Positions 35,030 to 43,775 of a stretch of 64,000 nt of DNA are shown here, one piece after another (within the stretch, counting starts at the first letter, position 1; each line of letters opens with the position of its first letter). The notes beneath the pieces were generated by a model. It searched no databases. It had not been told where the DNA came from and saw only the letters and a list, made by a program, of their open reading frames with translations. A program made the position numbers and the translations under genes. Source of the DNA: Streptomyces deccanensis (GTDB lineage Bacteria; Actinomycetota; Actinomycetes; Streptomycetales; Streptomycetaceae); assembly GCF_022385335.1 (NCBI RefSeq), contig NZ_CP092431.1, forward strand, positions 9,052,001 through 9,116,000, in the 5' to 3' direction.

Positions 35030-35859
35030 GCGCCCGCCTGCGCGGCATCGCGCAGGAGACCGAGCGGATCGTCGCGGCGGGCGGCTATCGCGCCCCCGCC
35101 GGCCACGAGGTCTCCCTCGCCGCCGAGATCGAGGCCGCACGCTCCGGCACCCGCCTGTACGGCCCGGCCCCGGTGCCGACCCCACCGGTCGACCCGGTCC
35201 CGTCGACCGTCGAGGTCACCGGCGAAAGCAGCCTGGAGGCCGCCCACCGGCTCACGACCACCGGCACCACCCCCGTGGCCGTCCTCAACTTCTCCTCCGC
35301 CCGCAACCCCGGCGGCGGCTACCTCAACGGCGCCCAGGCCCAGGAGGAAGCCCTCTGCCGGGCCTCAGCCCTCTACACCTGCGTCCGCGAGGGCCGGGCC
35401 TTCTACGACCACCACCGCGCCCACCGCGATCCGTTCTACACGGACCGGGTCATCCACTCGCCCGCCGTCCCCGTCTTCCGCGACGACCGGGGCACCCTCC
35501 TCGACACCCCGTACACCACCGGCTTCCTCACCTCGGCCGCCCCGAACGCGTCGGTCGTGCGCCGTACGACACCGGAGCGCGCACCGGAACTCCCGCGCGC
35601 CCTGGCCGTACGCGCGGAACGCGTCCTGGAGACGGCCGTGACTCACGGCTACCGTCGCCTGGTCCTCGGAGCCTGGGGCTGCGGCGTCTTCGGCAACGAC
35701 CCGACGCAGGTCGCGACCGCCTTCCGTGCCCTGCTCACGGACGGCGGCCGCTTCGAGGGCGCGTTCGCGCACGTGGTGTTCGGAATCCTGGACCGCACGA
35801 AGGACAAGGCGGTCCGCAGCGCCTTCGAACGAGAGTTCGCGGCAACCGTGCCCCTCTAG
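35026..35859 (+). CDS. Bacterial-type poly(ADP-ribose) glycohydrolase (TIGR02452/DUF2263)
   Basis: The protein is 277 aa from the ATG at 35026. The PARG catalytic signature is present as GGGYLNGAQAQEE (96-108), with both glutamates, and the macrodomain tail VLGAWGCGVFGNDPTQVA binds ADP-ribose. The family removes ADP-ribose chains or units from proteins or nucleic acids. It is transcribed away from the egt operon and converges on a PemK/MazF-like gene; a 53-bp repeat overlaps the end of this gene. Confidence 0.87.
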   Translation: MSARLRGIAQETERIVAAGGYRAPAGHEVSLAAEIEAARSGTRLYGPAPVPTPPVDPVPSTVEVTGESSLEAAHRLTTTGTTPVAVLNFSSARNPGGGYLNGAQAQEEALCRASALYTCVREGRAFYDHHRAHRDPFYTDRVIHSPAVPVFRDDRGTLLDTPYTTGFLTSAAPNASVVRRTTPERAPELPRALAVRAERVLETAVTHGYRRLVLGAWGCGVFGNDPTQVATAFRALLTDGGRFEGAFAHVVFGILDRTKDKAVRSAFEREFAATVPL

Positions 35860-35910
35860 GGGCGCGGGTCCGTGTCCATGTGCGGCTCCGCCGCGTGGGC
35901 GCGACCAGCC
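35858..35910 (+). repeat. 53-bp direct repeat, left copy (R5)
   Basis: The 53 bases are identical to 36424-36476. They start AGGGGCGCGGG and end GCGCGACCAGCC, the two ends of the standard dispersed repeat, with a different middle. Flanking similarity (CGACCCGCAGCCGAC) continues for about 20 more bases. Together the copies bracket the PemK-like gene. Confidence 0.9.
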
Positions 35911-35938
35911 CCCACCGACCCGCAGCCGACACACGGCC

Positions 35939-36385
35939 CTACCGCCACCCGTACCGCTCCCGCAGCCGGTGTACGACGGAGTTGAACCGCATCCGGTCCA
36001 GCGCGCACGCCTCCCGCCGCATCCCTGCCTCGTGCAGCCGCAGCACCCGGTCCACGTCCACCCAGGAGTCCCGCCCCGACCGGTCCCACGGCCCGCTCCC
36101 GATCGGCACCCACTCCCGGTCCCCGTCGTGCCGCTTGCTCGACAACTGCACGGCGAGCAGGGTCCCTCCGGCCTCCCGGGCCACGACCAGCACCGGCCGG
36201 TCCTTCCCCCGCCCGTCGTTCTCCTCGAACGGCACCCACGTCCACACGATCTCCCCGGGATCGGGGTCCCCGTCGTACGCGGGCGAGTACTCGGTCCGCA
36301 CCCGCCCCACCTCACGCGGCTCGGCCTCGGTGGTCGCGGTGGGCCCGTAGCGCCCCGGCACATCCTGCTCGGCAAAGGAAGTCAC
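35939..36385 (-). CDS. PemK/MazF-family protein
   Basis: The protein is 148 aa from an ATG at 36385. The core GEIVWTWVPFEENDGRGKDRPVLVV and the later WVDVDRVLRL resemble PemK/MazF-fold endoribonuclease toxins, with a 40-residue N-terminal extension. No small antitoxin gene is adjacent on the same strand, so it may not be a classical toxin-antitoxin pair. The gene is enclosed by two perfect 53-bp direct repeats, as if it moved or was duplicated as a cassette. Confidence 0.72.
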   Translation of the reverse strand: MTSFAEQDVPGRYGPTATTEAEPREVGRVRTEYSPAYDGDPDPGEIVWTWVPFEENDGRGKDRPVLVVAREAGGTLLAVQLSSKRHDGDREWVPIGSGPWDRSGRDSWVDVDRVLRLHEAGMRREACALDRMRFNSVVHRLRERYGWR

Positions 36386-36423
36386 GTCCTCACGCTAGCC
36401 GCTGCGGCGACCCGCGCCCCGGC

Positions 36424-36476
36424 AGGGGCGCGGGTCCGTGTCCATGTGCGGCTCCGCCGCGTGGGCGCGACCAGCC
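36424..36476 (+). repeat. 53-bp direct repeat, right copy (R6)
   Basis: Identical over 53 bases to 35858-35910, and 566 bases downstream of it. It lies between the PemK-like start and the flotillin stop. Confidence 0.9.
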
Positions 36477-36521
36477 ATGTACGACCCGCAGCCGACCACT
36501 CACAGCCGGAGCTACGGCGCA

Positions 36522-37940
36522 CTACGACTCCTTGTCGACCTGCACCTTCTCCACGGCAACCTTCTCGACAGGCACCCCATTGACCCCGGCCGGGCCGCCC
36601 GCAGGCACCCCGTTCTGGTTCATCGAGGCCAGCAACTGCCGTGCCAGCCCCAACCCGGTCCCGCCCATCGTGAGCGCCTTGGCGAACATGTCCGCCATCC
36701 CGTCGGCCCCGTTGAGCAGCACCATGTTGTCGACGTTCCCGAACGCGGACGCGCCCGCCTGCACGATCTCCGGCCACCGCTCGGCCAGTTGCTGTGCGAT
36801 CACCGCTTCCTGGTTCTCCGCCAGCGCGGCGCTCCGCGCCTTGATGCCCTCGGCCTCGGCGAGCCCCTTCGCCCGCGTGGCCTCGGCGGCCGCGAGTCCC
36901 TTGGCCTGCCGCGCGGCGGCCTCGGCCTCACCGGTGACCTGCGTCGCGGTCGCCTCGGCCGCGGCCGCCAGTTCGGTCTCCTTGGCCTTGGCCTGCGCGG
37001 CGGAGATACGGGCGTCGCGCTCGGCCTCGGCGAGCGTTCGTTTCTCGTAGGCCTTGGCGTCGGCCGGCTTGCGGACGTCCGCCTGGAGCTGCTGCTCGCG
37101 CCGGGCCGCCGCCAGCTCCGCGACCCGGGTCTCCTGGACGACGACCTCCTGCAGGGCGGCCGCCTCGGCCAGCGGACCGGCCTGCTTGGCCCGCGCCGAG
37201 GCGTTGTCCCGTTCGGCCTGGTACCCGGCCTGGAGGATCTCGCTGTCCCGGGTGGCCTCCGCCATGCGCGCGGCCGCCTGCTGCTCGGCCTCGGTGGCGA
37301 GCCGGTTGGCCTCGGCCTGCGCGATCCGGGCGTCCCGCTGGACGGCCGCCGCGTGCGGCATGGCCAGATTCTTGATGTATCCGGTCGGGTCCTCGATCTC
37401 GTGGATCTGCAACGAGTCGACGATCAGACCCAGTTTCTCCATCTCCGTACCGCACGCGGCCCGCGTCTGGCCGGTCAGCTTCTCGCGGTCACGGATCATG
37501 TCCTCGACCGTCAACCCGCCCACGATGGACCGGAGATGACCGGCGAACACGTTGTGCACCCGTTCCGAGACCCGCTTCTGCTGGCCGAGGAAGCGGCGGG
37601 CCGCGTTGGCGATGGAGACGAAGTCGTCGCCCACCTTGAAGATGACCACGCCCCGGATCTTCAGCGGAATGCCCTGGAAGGTCACGCACTCCACGGCCAA
37701 CTCGGTCTGGTTCAGATCGAGCGACAGCTTGCGCACCGCCTGCATCCCGGGCAGTACGAGAGTGCCGCGCCCGGTGACGATACGGAAGTTCATGCCTTCC
37801 GTGAGGCCCTCCATCTTGTGCTTGGAGCCGGAGATGATCAGAGCCTCGTTCGGTTCGGCGACACGCCACATGAGTTTGAACAGAGCGATCAGTACCAGAA
37901 CGACCGCTGCGGTCGCCCCCGCGATGATGCCGACGAACAT
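36522..37940 (-). CDS. Flotillin-like SPFH membrane protein
   Basis: The protein is 472 aa from the ATG at 37940 behind a G-rich site. A membrane helix (about 5-25) is followed by a band-7/SPFH domain (about 28-200) and a long Ala/Glu/Lys-rich coiled coil (about 205-400) with the AEA-type repeats of flotillins. Flotillins form scaffolds in membrane microdomains. The small gene upstream encodes an OB-fold-like protein, the usual NfeD-type partner. Confidence 0.9.
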   Translation of the reverse strand: MFVGIIAGATAAVVLVLIALFKLMWRVAEPNEALIISGSKHKMEGLTEGMNFRIVTGRGTLVLPGMQAVRKLSLDLNQTELAVECVTFQGIPLKIRGVVIFKVGDDFVSIANAARRFLGQQKRVSERVHNVFAGHLRSIVGGLTVEDMIRDREKLTGQTRAACGTEMEKLGLIVDSLQIHEIEDPTGYIKNLAMPHAAAVQRDARIAQAEANRLATEAEQQAAARMAEATRDSEILQAGYQAERDNASARAKQAGPLAEAAALQEVVVQETRVAELAAARREQQLQADVRKPADAKAYEKRTLAEAERDARISAAQAKAKETELAAAAEATATQVTGEAEAAARQAKGLAAAEATRAKGLAEAEGIKARSAALAENQEAVIAQQLAERWPEIVQAGASAFGNVDNMVLLNGADGMADMFAKALTMGGTGLGLARQLLASMNQNGVPAGGPAGVNGVPVEKVAVEKVQVDKES

Positions 37941-38100
37941 CGGCACACCCCCCTTGGCCAGGTGCCCTTTCGGCACCGAACGTCGGGAGTGTCCCGCGTC
38001 GTCCAGCGGTGGTACAGGTACCGGGAGACCGTTGTTGCAGTCCTGATGCCAACCGGTGCCCGAAAGCCGACAGAGCGCGGCCCGGACACCTCACACACCG

Positions 38101-38319
38101 TCAACTGTCGTACGCCGCCGACACGTACACGGTGCGCGGCGGCAGGTACTCGATCACCATCACGAGGGTCCCCGGCTCGATCCGGTCCTTCGCGGAGGCG
38201 GGGTAGGCGAGAAAATGCTCGGCGCCGCCCCGTACCCGGACGATCACCTCCCCGACGAGCCCGGGACCGACCGCACCGGTCACCCGTCCCATCAGCCCGA
38301 CCATCGACGCTTCGTCCAT
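38101..38319 (-). CDS. Small NfeD-like OB-fold protein, flotillin partner
   Basis: The protein is 72 aa from the ATG at 38319; a GTG at 38325 is also possible. The compact beta-rich sequence (GLMGRVTGAVGPGLVGEVIV, GTLVMVIEYLPPRTVYV) fits the soluble NfeD C-terminal fold. It is read in the same direction as flotillin with a 160-base gap. The assignment rests on fold-like pattern and context, not strong motifs. Confidence 0.6.
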   Translation of the reverse strand: MDEASMVGLMGRVTGAVGPGLVGEVIVRVRGGAEHFLAYPASAKDRIEPGTLVMVIEYLPPRTVYVSAAYDS

Positions 38320-38359
38320 GGTCACAGCGTACGGGTCGGGCCCCGGGCACCGAACCCGC

Positions 38360-39784
38360 TCACACGGCGGGCGAGTTCGCGGTGGTGTGCTCCGGCGGCC
38401 ACCGTTCGTGCCAGCGCTGGTCCGCCTCCAACTGCGCGGCCAGCGACAGCAGGAGGGGCTCGCTGTTCGCGGGGCCCAGCAACTGCGCGCCCACCGGCAG
38501 CCGTTCGTCCACGAACCCCGCCGGTACGTTCACCCCGGGCCAGCCCAGCACGTTCCACGGCCAGGCGTACGGGCAGGCCGCGATCATCGCGCGGTCGGTG
38601 CCGAGTCCGCCGAGGTTCAGCATGGACCCGACACGGGGCGGGGGAGCGGCGGTCGTCGGCGCCAGCAGCACGTCGTACGACGAGAAGAGCGCGCCGATCC
38701 GCCCCTGCAGTGCGACCTCCGCGCGGCGGGCCAGCCGCAGGGGCGCCCCGCCGAGCAGCCGGCCGAGGCGGGCGGCGTCGAGGGTGCGCCGGTCGAGGAG
38801 GCCCGGCTCGGTGAGGGCGCCGACCCGTTCGGCGATCCCGGCGGTGGCGCGCGGAACGAACGTCAGCCCGATCTGCCCGTACCGGGGTTCGGCCTCCTCC
38901 ACCACGTGCCCGAGCGCGGCGAGCCGCTCCGCCACCGCCCGCACCCGCTTCTCCACGCGAGCGTCGAGCCGTGCGGGCAGCGCGGTGAACGGCGGCTTCA
39001 GGGACAGGGCGATACGGAGCCGTCCCGGGTCCCTCCCGACGGCCGCGGAGGCGTCGATGGCGGCCGGCCGGTGCAGATCGCCCTCGTGGTTGCCGCTCGC
39101 CGCGTCGAGGAGGAGGGCGGCGTCGGCGACCGTGCGGGCGAGGGTGCCGTTGACGGTGATGCCCTGGAAGGACTCCGCGTGTGGCCAGGTCGAGATGCGG
39201 CCGCGCTGGGGCTTGATGCCGACGAGATGGGTCCAGGAGGCCGGGATGCGGACCGACCCGGCGCCGTCCGAGCCGAGCGCGGCCGGTACGAGCCCGGCGG
39301 CCACGGCCGCCGCCGAGCCACCGGAGGAGCCGCCCGGGGTGTGGTCCGGGTGCCAGGGGTTCCGCGTGGCGCCGAAGGCCGGCCCCTCGGTGAACGGCCA
39401 CTGGCCCAGTTCACAGGTGTTGGTCTTGCCGACGACGATCGCCCCGGCCGCGCGCAGCCGCCGTACGGCCTCGCCGTCCTCGGGCAGCGAGGGGAACTCG
39501 CCCCGGCACCCGAACGCGGTCGGTTCACCCGCCACGTCCATGTCGTCCTTCACGGCCACGGGGACACCGAGCAACGGCCGCCGCCCGCCCTCCGCCAGCT
39601 CCTTGTCCGCCGCGTCCGCCTCCAGGAGCGCGGCCTCGGCCCGCACCCGCCGGAACGCGTTCACGGTGCCCTGAGTCGCCTCGATCCGGGCCAGCGCCGC
39701 CTCCACCAGGGCCCGCGACGTCACCTCCCCGGCGGCCAGCGCCCGAGCACACTCCACGAGACCCGGCGCACGGTCCACACCCAT
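38360..39784 (-). CDS. Amidase-signature hydrolase
   Basis: The protein is 474 aa from the ATG at 39784 with GGAGGTG well placed; a start nine bases upstream is possible. The catalytic triad of the amidase signature is complete: K79 (VAVKDD), the cis-Ser S154 in GGSSGGS, and the nucleophile S178 (GSVRIPA). It hydrolyses an amide bond in an unknown small substrate. It does not look like GatA, because no gatB or gatC is nearby. A PucR-type regulator gene lies just upstream in the same direction. Confidence 0.88.
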   Translation of the reverse strand: MGVDRAPGLVECARALAAGEVTSRALVEAALARIEATQGTVNAFRRVRAEAALLEADAADKELAEGGRRPLLGVPVAVKDDMDVAGEPTAFGCRGEFPSLPEDGEAVRRLRAAGAIVVGKTNTCELGQWPFTEGPAFGATRNPWHPDHTPGGSSGGSAAAVAAGLVPAALGSDGAGSVRIPASWTHLVGIKPQRGRISTWPHAESFQGITVNGTLARTVADAALLLDAASGNHEGDLHRPAAIDASAAVGRDPGRLRIALSLKPPFTALPARLDARVEKRVRAVAERLAALGHVVEEAEPRYGQIGLTFVPRATAGIAERVGALTEPGLLDRRTLDAARLGRLLGGAPLRLARRAEVALQGRIGALFSSYDVLLAPTTAAPPPRVGSMLNLGGLGTDRAMIAACPYAWPWNVLGWPGVNVPAGFVDERLPVGAQLLGPANSEPLLLSLAAQLEADQRWHERWPPEHTTANSPAV

Positions 39785-39932
39785 ACGGAACACCTCCGGA
39801 AGCAGGACTTTCTACCGAACGGTAACGTCCGCGCGGCCACGGGGGTACGGAGAGGACGAGTTCGCTGACGGGGGCGGCGATTCGCGGGGAGGAGGTACGA
39901 GCGCCGCGGTCGCCGGCGCCTCGCGGGGGCGC

Positions 39933-40970
39933 TCAGCCGCGGGCCAGGTGGCGCATGGTGAGGGCCAGCTGGAGGCGGAGCCGGCCCTGCGGGGTGCGGA
40001 CCGGCCAGCCGAGGAGGGCCTCGGCGTGGATCAGGCGGTCCTGGAGGGTGGAGTGGTGCACGTTGACGGCGGTGGCCGCGGACCGCAGGCTCGACGTCGA
40101 GGCGACCGCGTGGAGCGTGGCCAGCATCCAGGGCGAGTCCGCCGCCGCCCGCTCCAAGTCCCGTACATCGGGCGGGGGTTCGGCCCCGGGACTGGTCAGC
40201 TCGGCGAGGAGGGCGATGCCGCCGAGGTCGTCGGCGAACACCACCCGCTCACCGGGGTCCCGCGCGGTGCCCTCGGCCGTGAACCGCAACGCGGTCCGCG
40301 CGGCCTCCCACGACCCGGGCAGCCCGAGCACGGACACCGCGGGCCCGACCCCGACCCGCCCCTCGGGAAGTCCGGCCGGCTGCTCGTCCCCACTCACGCG
40401 CAGGATGCGGGGGCGGCCCCCGAGCGGGGCGACGGCGCGGGTCAGGGTCGTGGGATCGTCGGGGTCGAGGCCGAGGCGCCGGGCGGCGTGCAGTCGGTCC
40501 CGCTCGGCGGCGGTGGCGTCGAGGACGGTCTCGACGAGCGCCGGGTCGTCGTCGGGGGCGACCGGCGCACGGCCCCGGGTCCGGTCCAGCACCAGCCGGA
40601 GGACACCGGCGGCACGCTCCAGGATGACCGCGTCCACGACGCTCGGCTCGGCACCCCCGGCCCGCTCCAGCCACAGCGCGGGCACACCGCCCGGGGCGAG
40701 CGCGGCGGACGGCCAGGCCGGGTCCGGCGGCAGATCACTGTCCCGGCGCCGCCCGTCGGGCTCCACCCGGACCCGCACGCGCCGCTCGGCGTCGACCAGC
40801 CGCGCGGGGCACCCGGCCAGCACGGCCGCCCCGCGCACCAACGCCTCCAGCCCGGCCCGTGCCTCGGCCAGCGCGTCGAAGTAGGCGATGACCCGCACGG
40901 CGGCCCCGGCATCGGGATCCACCGCGGTCAGCCGCCCAGCCAGCTCTTTCATAAGCCCATAGTGCGCCAT
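39933..40970 (-). CDS. PucR/CdaR-type regulator
   Basis: The protein is about 345 aa from the ATG at 40970; an in-frame ATG at 40952 is equally likely. The C-terminal helix-turn-helix (SSLRSAATAVNVHHSTLQDRLIHAEALLGW) is the PucR C-terminal domain. The central part has a GGDEF-like fold without cyclase motifs. It lies 148 bases upstream of the amidase gene in the same direction and may control it. Confidence 0.8.
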   Translation of the reverse strand: MAHYGLMKELAGRLTAVDPDAGAAVRVIAYFDALAEARAGLEALVRGAAVLAGCPARLVDAERRVRVRVEPDGRRRDSDLPPDPAWPSAALAPGGVPALWLERAGGAEPSVVDAVILERAAGVLRLVLDRTRGRAPVAPDDDPALVETVLDATAAERDRLHAARRLGLDPDDPTTLTRAVAPLGGRPRILRVSGDEQPAGLPEGRVGVGPAVSVLGLPGSWEAARTALRFTAEGTARDPGERVVFADDLGGIALLAELTSPGAEPPPDVRDLERAAADSPWMLATLHAVASTSSLRSAATAVNVHHSTLQDRLIHAEALLGWPVRTPQGRLRLQLALTMRHLARG

Positions 40971-41008
40971 GGCTCCGCCGGTAGCGCCGCGCGTTCGACC
41001 GCGGGCCC

Positions 41009-41129
41009 GGTGGGGCTTCTCGCGCAGTTCCCCGCGCCCCTGAAAAAGCGGGGCTGCGCCCCTGCTTTTTCGGCCCGAAAGGCCGCAGGCCTTTCAGGGG
41101 CGCGGGGAACTGCGCGACCAGCCCCCACC
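41009..41129. repeat. Inverted pair of dispersed repeats (R7), large stem-loop
   Basis: A reverse copy (41009-41045) faces a forward copy (41091-41129) with arms of about 37 bases, nearly perfectly complementary. The spacer holds two smaller hairpins (AAAAAGCGGGG region, and GGCC-rich 41071-41090). The whole could form a large cruciform or a very strong transcript hairpin. Confidence 0.82.
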
Positions 41130-41150
41130 GGACGGACGTCTGGGGGTCGA

Positions 41151-41165
41151 AGGGGCGCAGCCCCT
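41151..41165 (-). terminator. Short hairpin, probable terminator
   Basis: AGGGGC-GCA-GCCCCT is a perfect 6-bp stem 38 bases past the hydrolase stop. The same element occurs inside copy R2. Confidence 0.5.
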
Positions 41166-41203
41166 GGGGATGGGACGGGTAGGGGCGGAGGGGGCGAGAA
41201 AAA

Positions 41204-42178
41204 CTACTCCCCGATCAACCGCCGCAACCACCGCACATGAGCCTCCCGACAGTCCCGCGACACCGCAGCCTGCGGAGCCAACCCGTCGAACCCATGGAAT
41301 CCCCCCGCCCACACATGCAGCTCCGCCACCCCACCCGCCTGCCACAACCGAGACGCATAAGCGACGACCTCGTCCCGGAACGTCTCCGCCGACCCCACAT
41401 CGAGAAACGCCGGCGGCAACCCCGTCAGATCCTCCGCCCGCGCCGGCGCCGCGTACGCGGACACCTCCGGCCCACCCCGCCGCGCCCCCAGCAGCGCCGT
41501 CCACCCCGTCTCGTTGGCCGTCCGGTCCCACACCCCCAGCCCCGCCATCTGGTGCACGGAAGGCGTGTCGTTGCGGTCGTCGAGCATCGGGCACATCAGC
41601 ACCTGCCCGATCGGCCGTGGCCCCTTCCGGTCCCGCGTGAGCAGCGCGAGCGCGGCGGTCAGCCCACCCCCCGCACTGGCCCCCGCGATCACGATCCGCT
41701 CGGCGTCGCCCCCGAACTCGTCCGCGTGCTCGGCCGTCCACAGCAGTCCCGCGTAGACGTCCTCCACGGGCGCCGGATGCGGATGCTCGGGAGCCAGCCG
41801 GTACTCCACGGACACCACGACCGCGCCCAGCTCCCGCGCCCAGGTCAGCGGCTCGTCCACCCCGACCCGGTTGTTGCCGACGACCATGCCGCCGCCGTGG
41901 ACGTGATAGATCACCGGCAGCGGACCCCGTTGCACGGGGGCGGTGGGACGGCAGATGAGCAACGAGATCTCCGGCGCGCCCTCGGGCCCCGGCACCAGCC
42001 GGTCCTCGACCTCGAAGAACCCGTCCATGGTCAGGTCCAGCCGCGCCAGCAGCTCGATGCCCGGCCCCTGGCGCATCAGGGGGATGTCGTCCATGCTCAG
42101 CTCGCGCGGGACCATGTCCTTCAACGCCTCCAGAGCCGCGGCGAGTTCCGGATCGAAGGGGGGCGGGATCATGGTCAT
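41204..42178 (-). CDS. Alpha/beta hydrolase, hormone-sensitive-lipase family
   Basis: The protein is 324 aa from the ATG at 42178 with GAGGAG upstream. The oxyanion HGGG (94-97), the nucleophile elbow GASAGGG (Ser 168) and a late Asp/His pair (DVGSAETF, GGFHGFD) define an HSL-type esterase. It is divergent from a LacI-family regulator across a 535-base spacer and may be its target. Confidence 0.88.
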   Translation of the reverse strand: MTMIPPPFDPELAAALEALKDMVPRELSMDDIPLMRQGPGIELLARLDLTMDGFFEVEDRLVPGPEGAPEISLLICRPTAPVQRGPLPVIYHVHGGGMVVGNNRVGVDEPLTWARELGAVVVSVEYRLAPEHPHPAPVEDVYAGLLWTAEHADEFGGDAERIVIAGASAGGGLTAALALLTRDRKGPRPIGQVLMCPMLDDRNDTPSVHQMAGLGVWDRTANETGWTALLGARRGGPEVSAYAAPARAEDLTGLPPAFLDVGSAETFRDEVVAYASRLWQAGGVAELHVWAGGFHGFDGLAPQAAVSRDCREAHVRWLRRLIGE

Positions 42179-42713
42179 GGGCTTCTCCTCGTGCGGGTAC
42201 CGCGTCCACGGTGCGTACCGCGAACGGGCGCGGCCGTTTCGTACCGTGACTATGAGTGTCGCGGCGGGGCGCGCGGACGCCGTCGTACGGCGGGGGTTGC
42301 CCGCCGATCGGCGGGTGGCCGTGGGAGGCCGGGAGCGGCGTCGCGCCCACATCCAACACACAGTTCACGCCATAGCTTTCGGGTGTCATCGCCACAGGAC
42401 ACCCACACGGGTGACCGGACACCGGACGGGGGAGGGGCGCGTCCGAGTGCGCTGCCGCAGCCCCGTCATACGGCCGTGGCCAGGTACGGGGTCGCCCGTC
42501 GGGCACGTGGTTCGACCGGTCGTACGCGCGTACGGGGCGACCTTCGGCCCGCCTCGGCGGCGATGGCGCGAAATGGCTGCCGGGTTGCACAGATTTCGAA
42601 CACATTCGCCAAACTGCCCTGCCACAAAGATCGGTGGCCCGACCCGAGCTCCCGCATGGCCGGTATGCCCCGGCCGGAACGACCTTCACAGCTTCTGCAA
42701 GGATGCCGTCCTC
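42179..42713. other. Long divergent spacer, hydrolase / LacI regulator
   Basis: I find no convincing gene or clear operator in these 535 bases. Open frames across it have poor protein character. The AT-richer part (42590-42630) is a plausible promoter area. Confidence 0.4.
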
Positions 42714-43748
42714 ATGGTGCAGATACCGAAAGAGCCCGCCCCGCCCTCGCCCCTGCAGCGATCCGTGCCCACGAGCGCCGACGTGGCACGACTCGCGGGT
42801 GTCTCACGCGCGACGGTCAGCTACGTCCTGAACAACACCAGCGCGGTCCGTATCAGCGAACCGACCCGCCGCCGGGTCCACGAGGCGGCCAAGGAACTCG
42901 GCTACGTCCCCCACGCGGCGGCCCGCAGCCTGCGCGCCGGCCACAGCCGCCTGGTCCTGATGCCCACACCGAACGTGCCCATCGGCCCGCTCTACAGCCA
43001 GTTCATCAACGAGATCCAGTGGGCCCTGAGCCGACTCGACTACACCGTCGTGCAGCACGGCGGCATCGGTCTGCGCGGCGACGACGCCGCCCGCGCCTGG
43101 GCCGAACTGCGCCCGGTCGCCGTGATCGTGCCCGGTGTCGGTATCGGTCCGCAGGGCGTGGCCGTCCTCAAGCGCTCCGGGGCCAAGGCCGTCGTCACCC
43201 TCACCCCCGAACCCGTCGAGGGCGCCCACGCGCTGATCCTGGACCACGCGGGCGTCGGCCACAGCGCGGGACGGCACCTGGTCGAGCGTGGCCGTCGCCG
43301 CATCGGGGTCGTCGTGCCGGAGGAGCCCGGCTTCGGGGTCTTCTCCCAGCCCCGTCTGGCGGGCGTACGACGCGCGGTGCGGGGCACGGAGGCGACGGTC
43401 ACCGAACTGCCGCTCACGTACGACGAGGCGGCCGCGGCGCGGCTCGCCCGTGACTGGCGTTCCCTGGGCCTGGACGCGGTGTTCGCGTACAACGACGAGT
43501 ACGCGATGCTGTTGATGCGGGCCCTTCAGGACGAAGGCATCGGCATCCCCGACGAGACGGCCGTGGTCGGGGCCGACGACCTGATGATCGGACGGCTGCT
43601 GCGGCCGCGCCTCAGCACCGTCCACCTGGAACTGCCGTCCGGACGCGACCTCGCGGAGCTGGTCGACCGCGTGGTGCGCGACCCCGCCACCCTCCCCACG
43701 ACGCACGACGTCCTGGCCGCGCGGATCGTCCACCGCGAGTCGAGCTGA
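42714..43748 (+). CDS. LacI-family regulator
   Basis: The protein is 344 aa from the ATG at 42714, with AAGGAT about ten bases upstream. The LacI headpiece TSADVARLAGVSRATVSYVLNN and hinge (EAAKELGYVPHAAARSLRAG) are clear. The periplasmic-binding-like effector domain includes AVFAYNDEYAMLLMRAL and VVGADD. Such regulators bind sugars or other small ligands. It is divergent from an HSL esterase and followed by a tandem-repeat tract. Confidence 0.9.
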   Translation: MVQIPKEPAPPSPLQRSVPTSADVARLAGVSRATVSYVLNNTSAVRISEPTRRRVHEAAKELGYVPHAAARSLRAGHSRLVLMPTPNVPIGPLYSQFINEIQWALSRLDYTVVQHGGIGLRGDDAARAWAELRPVAVIVPGVGIGPQGVAVLKRSGAKAVVTLTPEPVEGAHALILDHAGVGHSAGRHLVERGRRRIGVVVPEEPGFGVFSQPRLAGVRRAVRGTEATVTELPLTYDEAAAARLARDWRSLGLDAVFAYNDEYAMLLMRALQDEGIGIPDETAVVGADDLMIGRLLRPRLSTVHLELPSGRDLAELVDRVVRDPATLPTTHDVLAARIVHRESS

Positions 43749-43775
43749 ACGACCCACCCGACGCGACCGAAGGAG

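Noticed and set aside
35939..36385. Complete type II toxin-antitoxin pair
   Set aside because: No small antitoxin-like gene lies beside the PemK-like gene on the same strand; the 5' side is repeat sequence.
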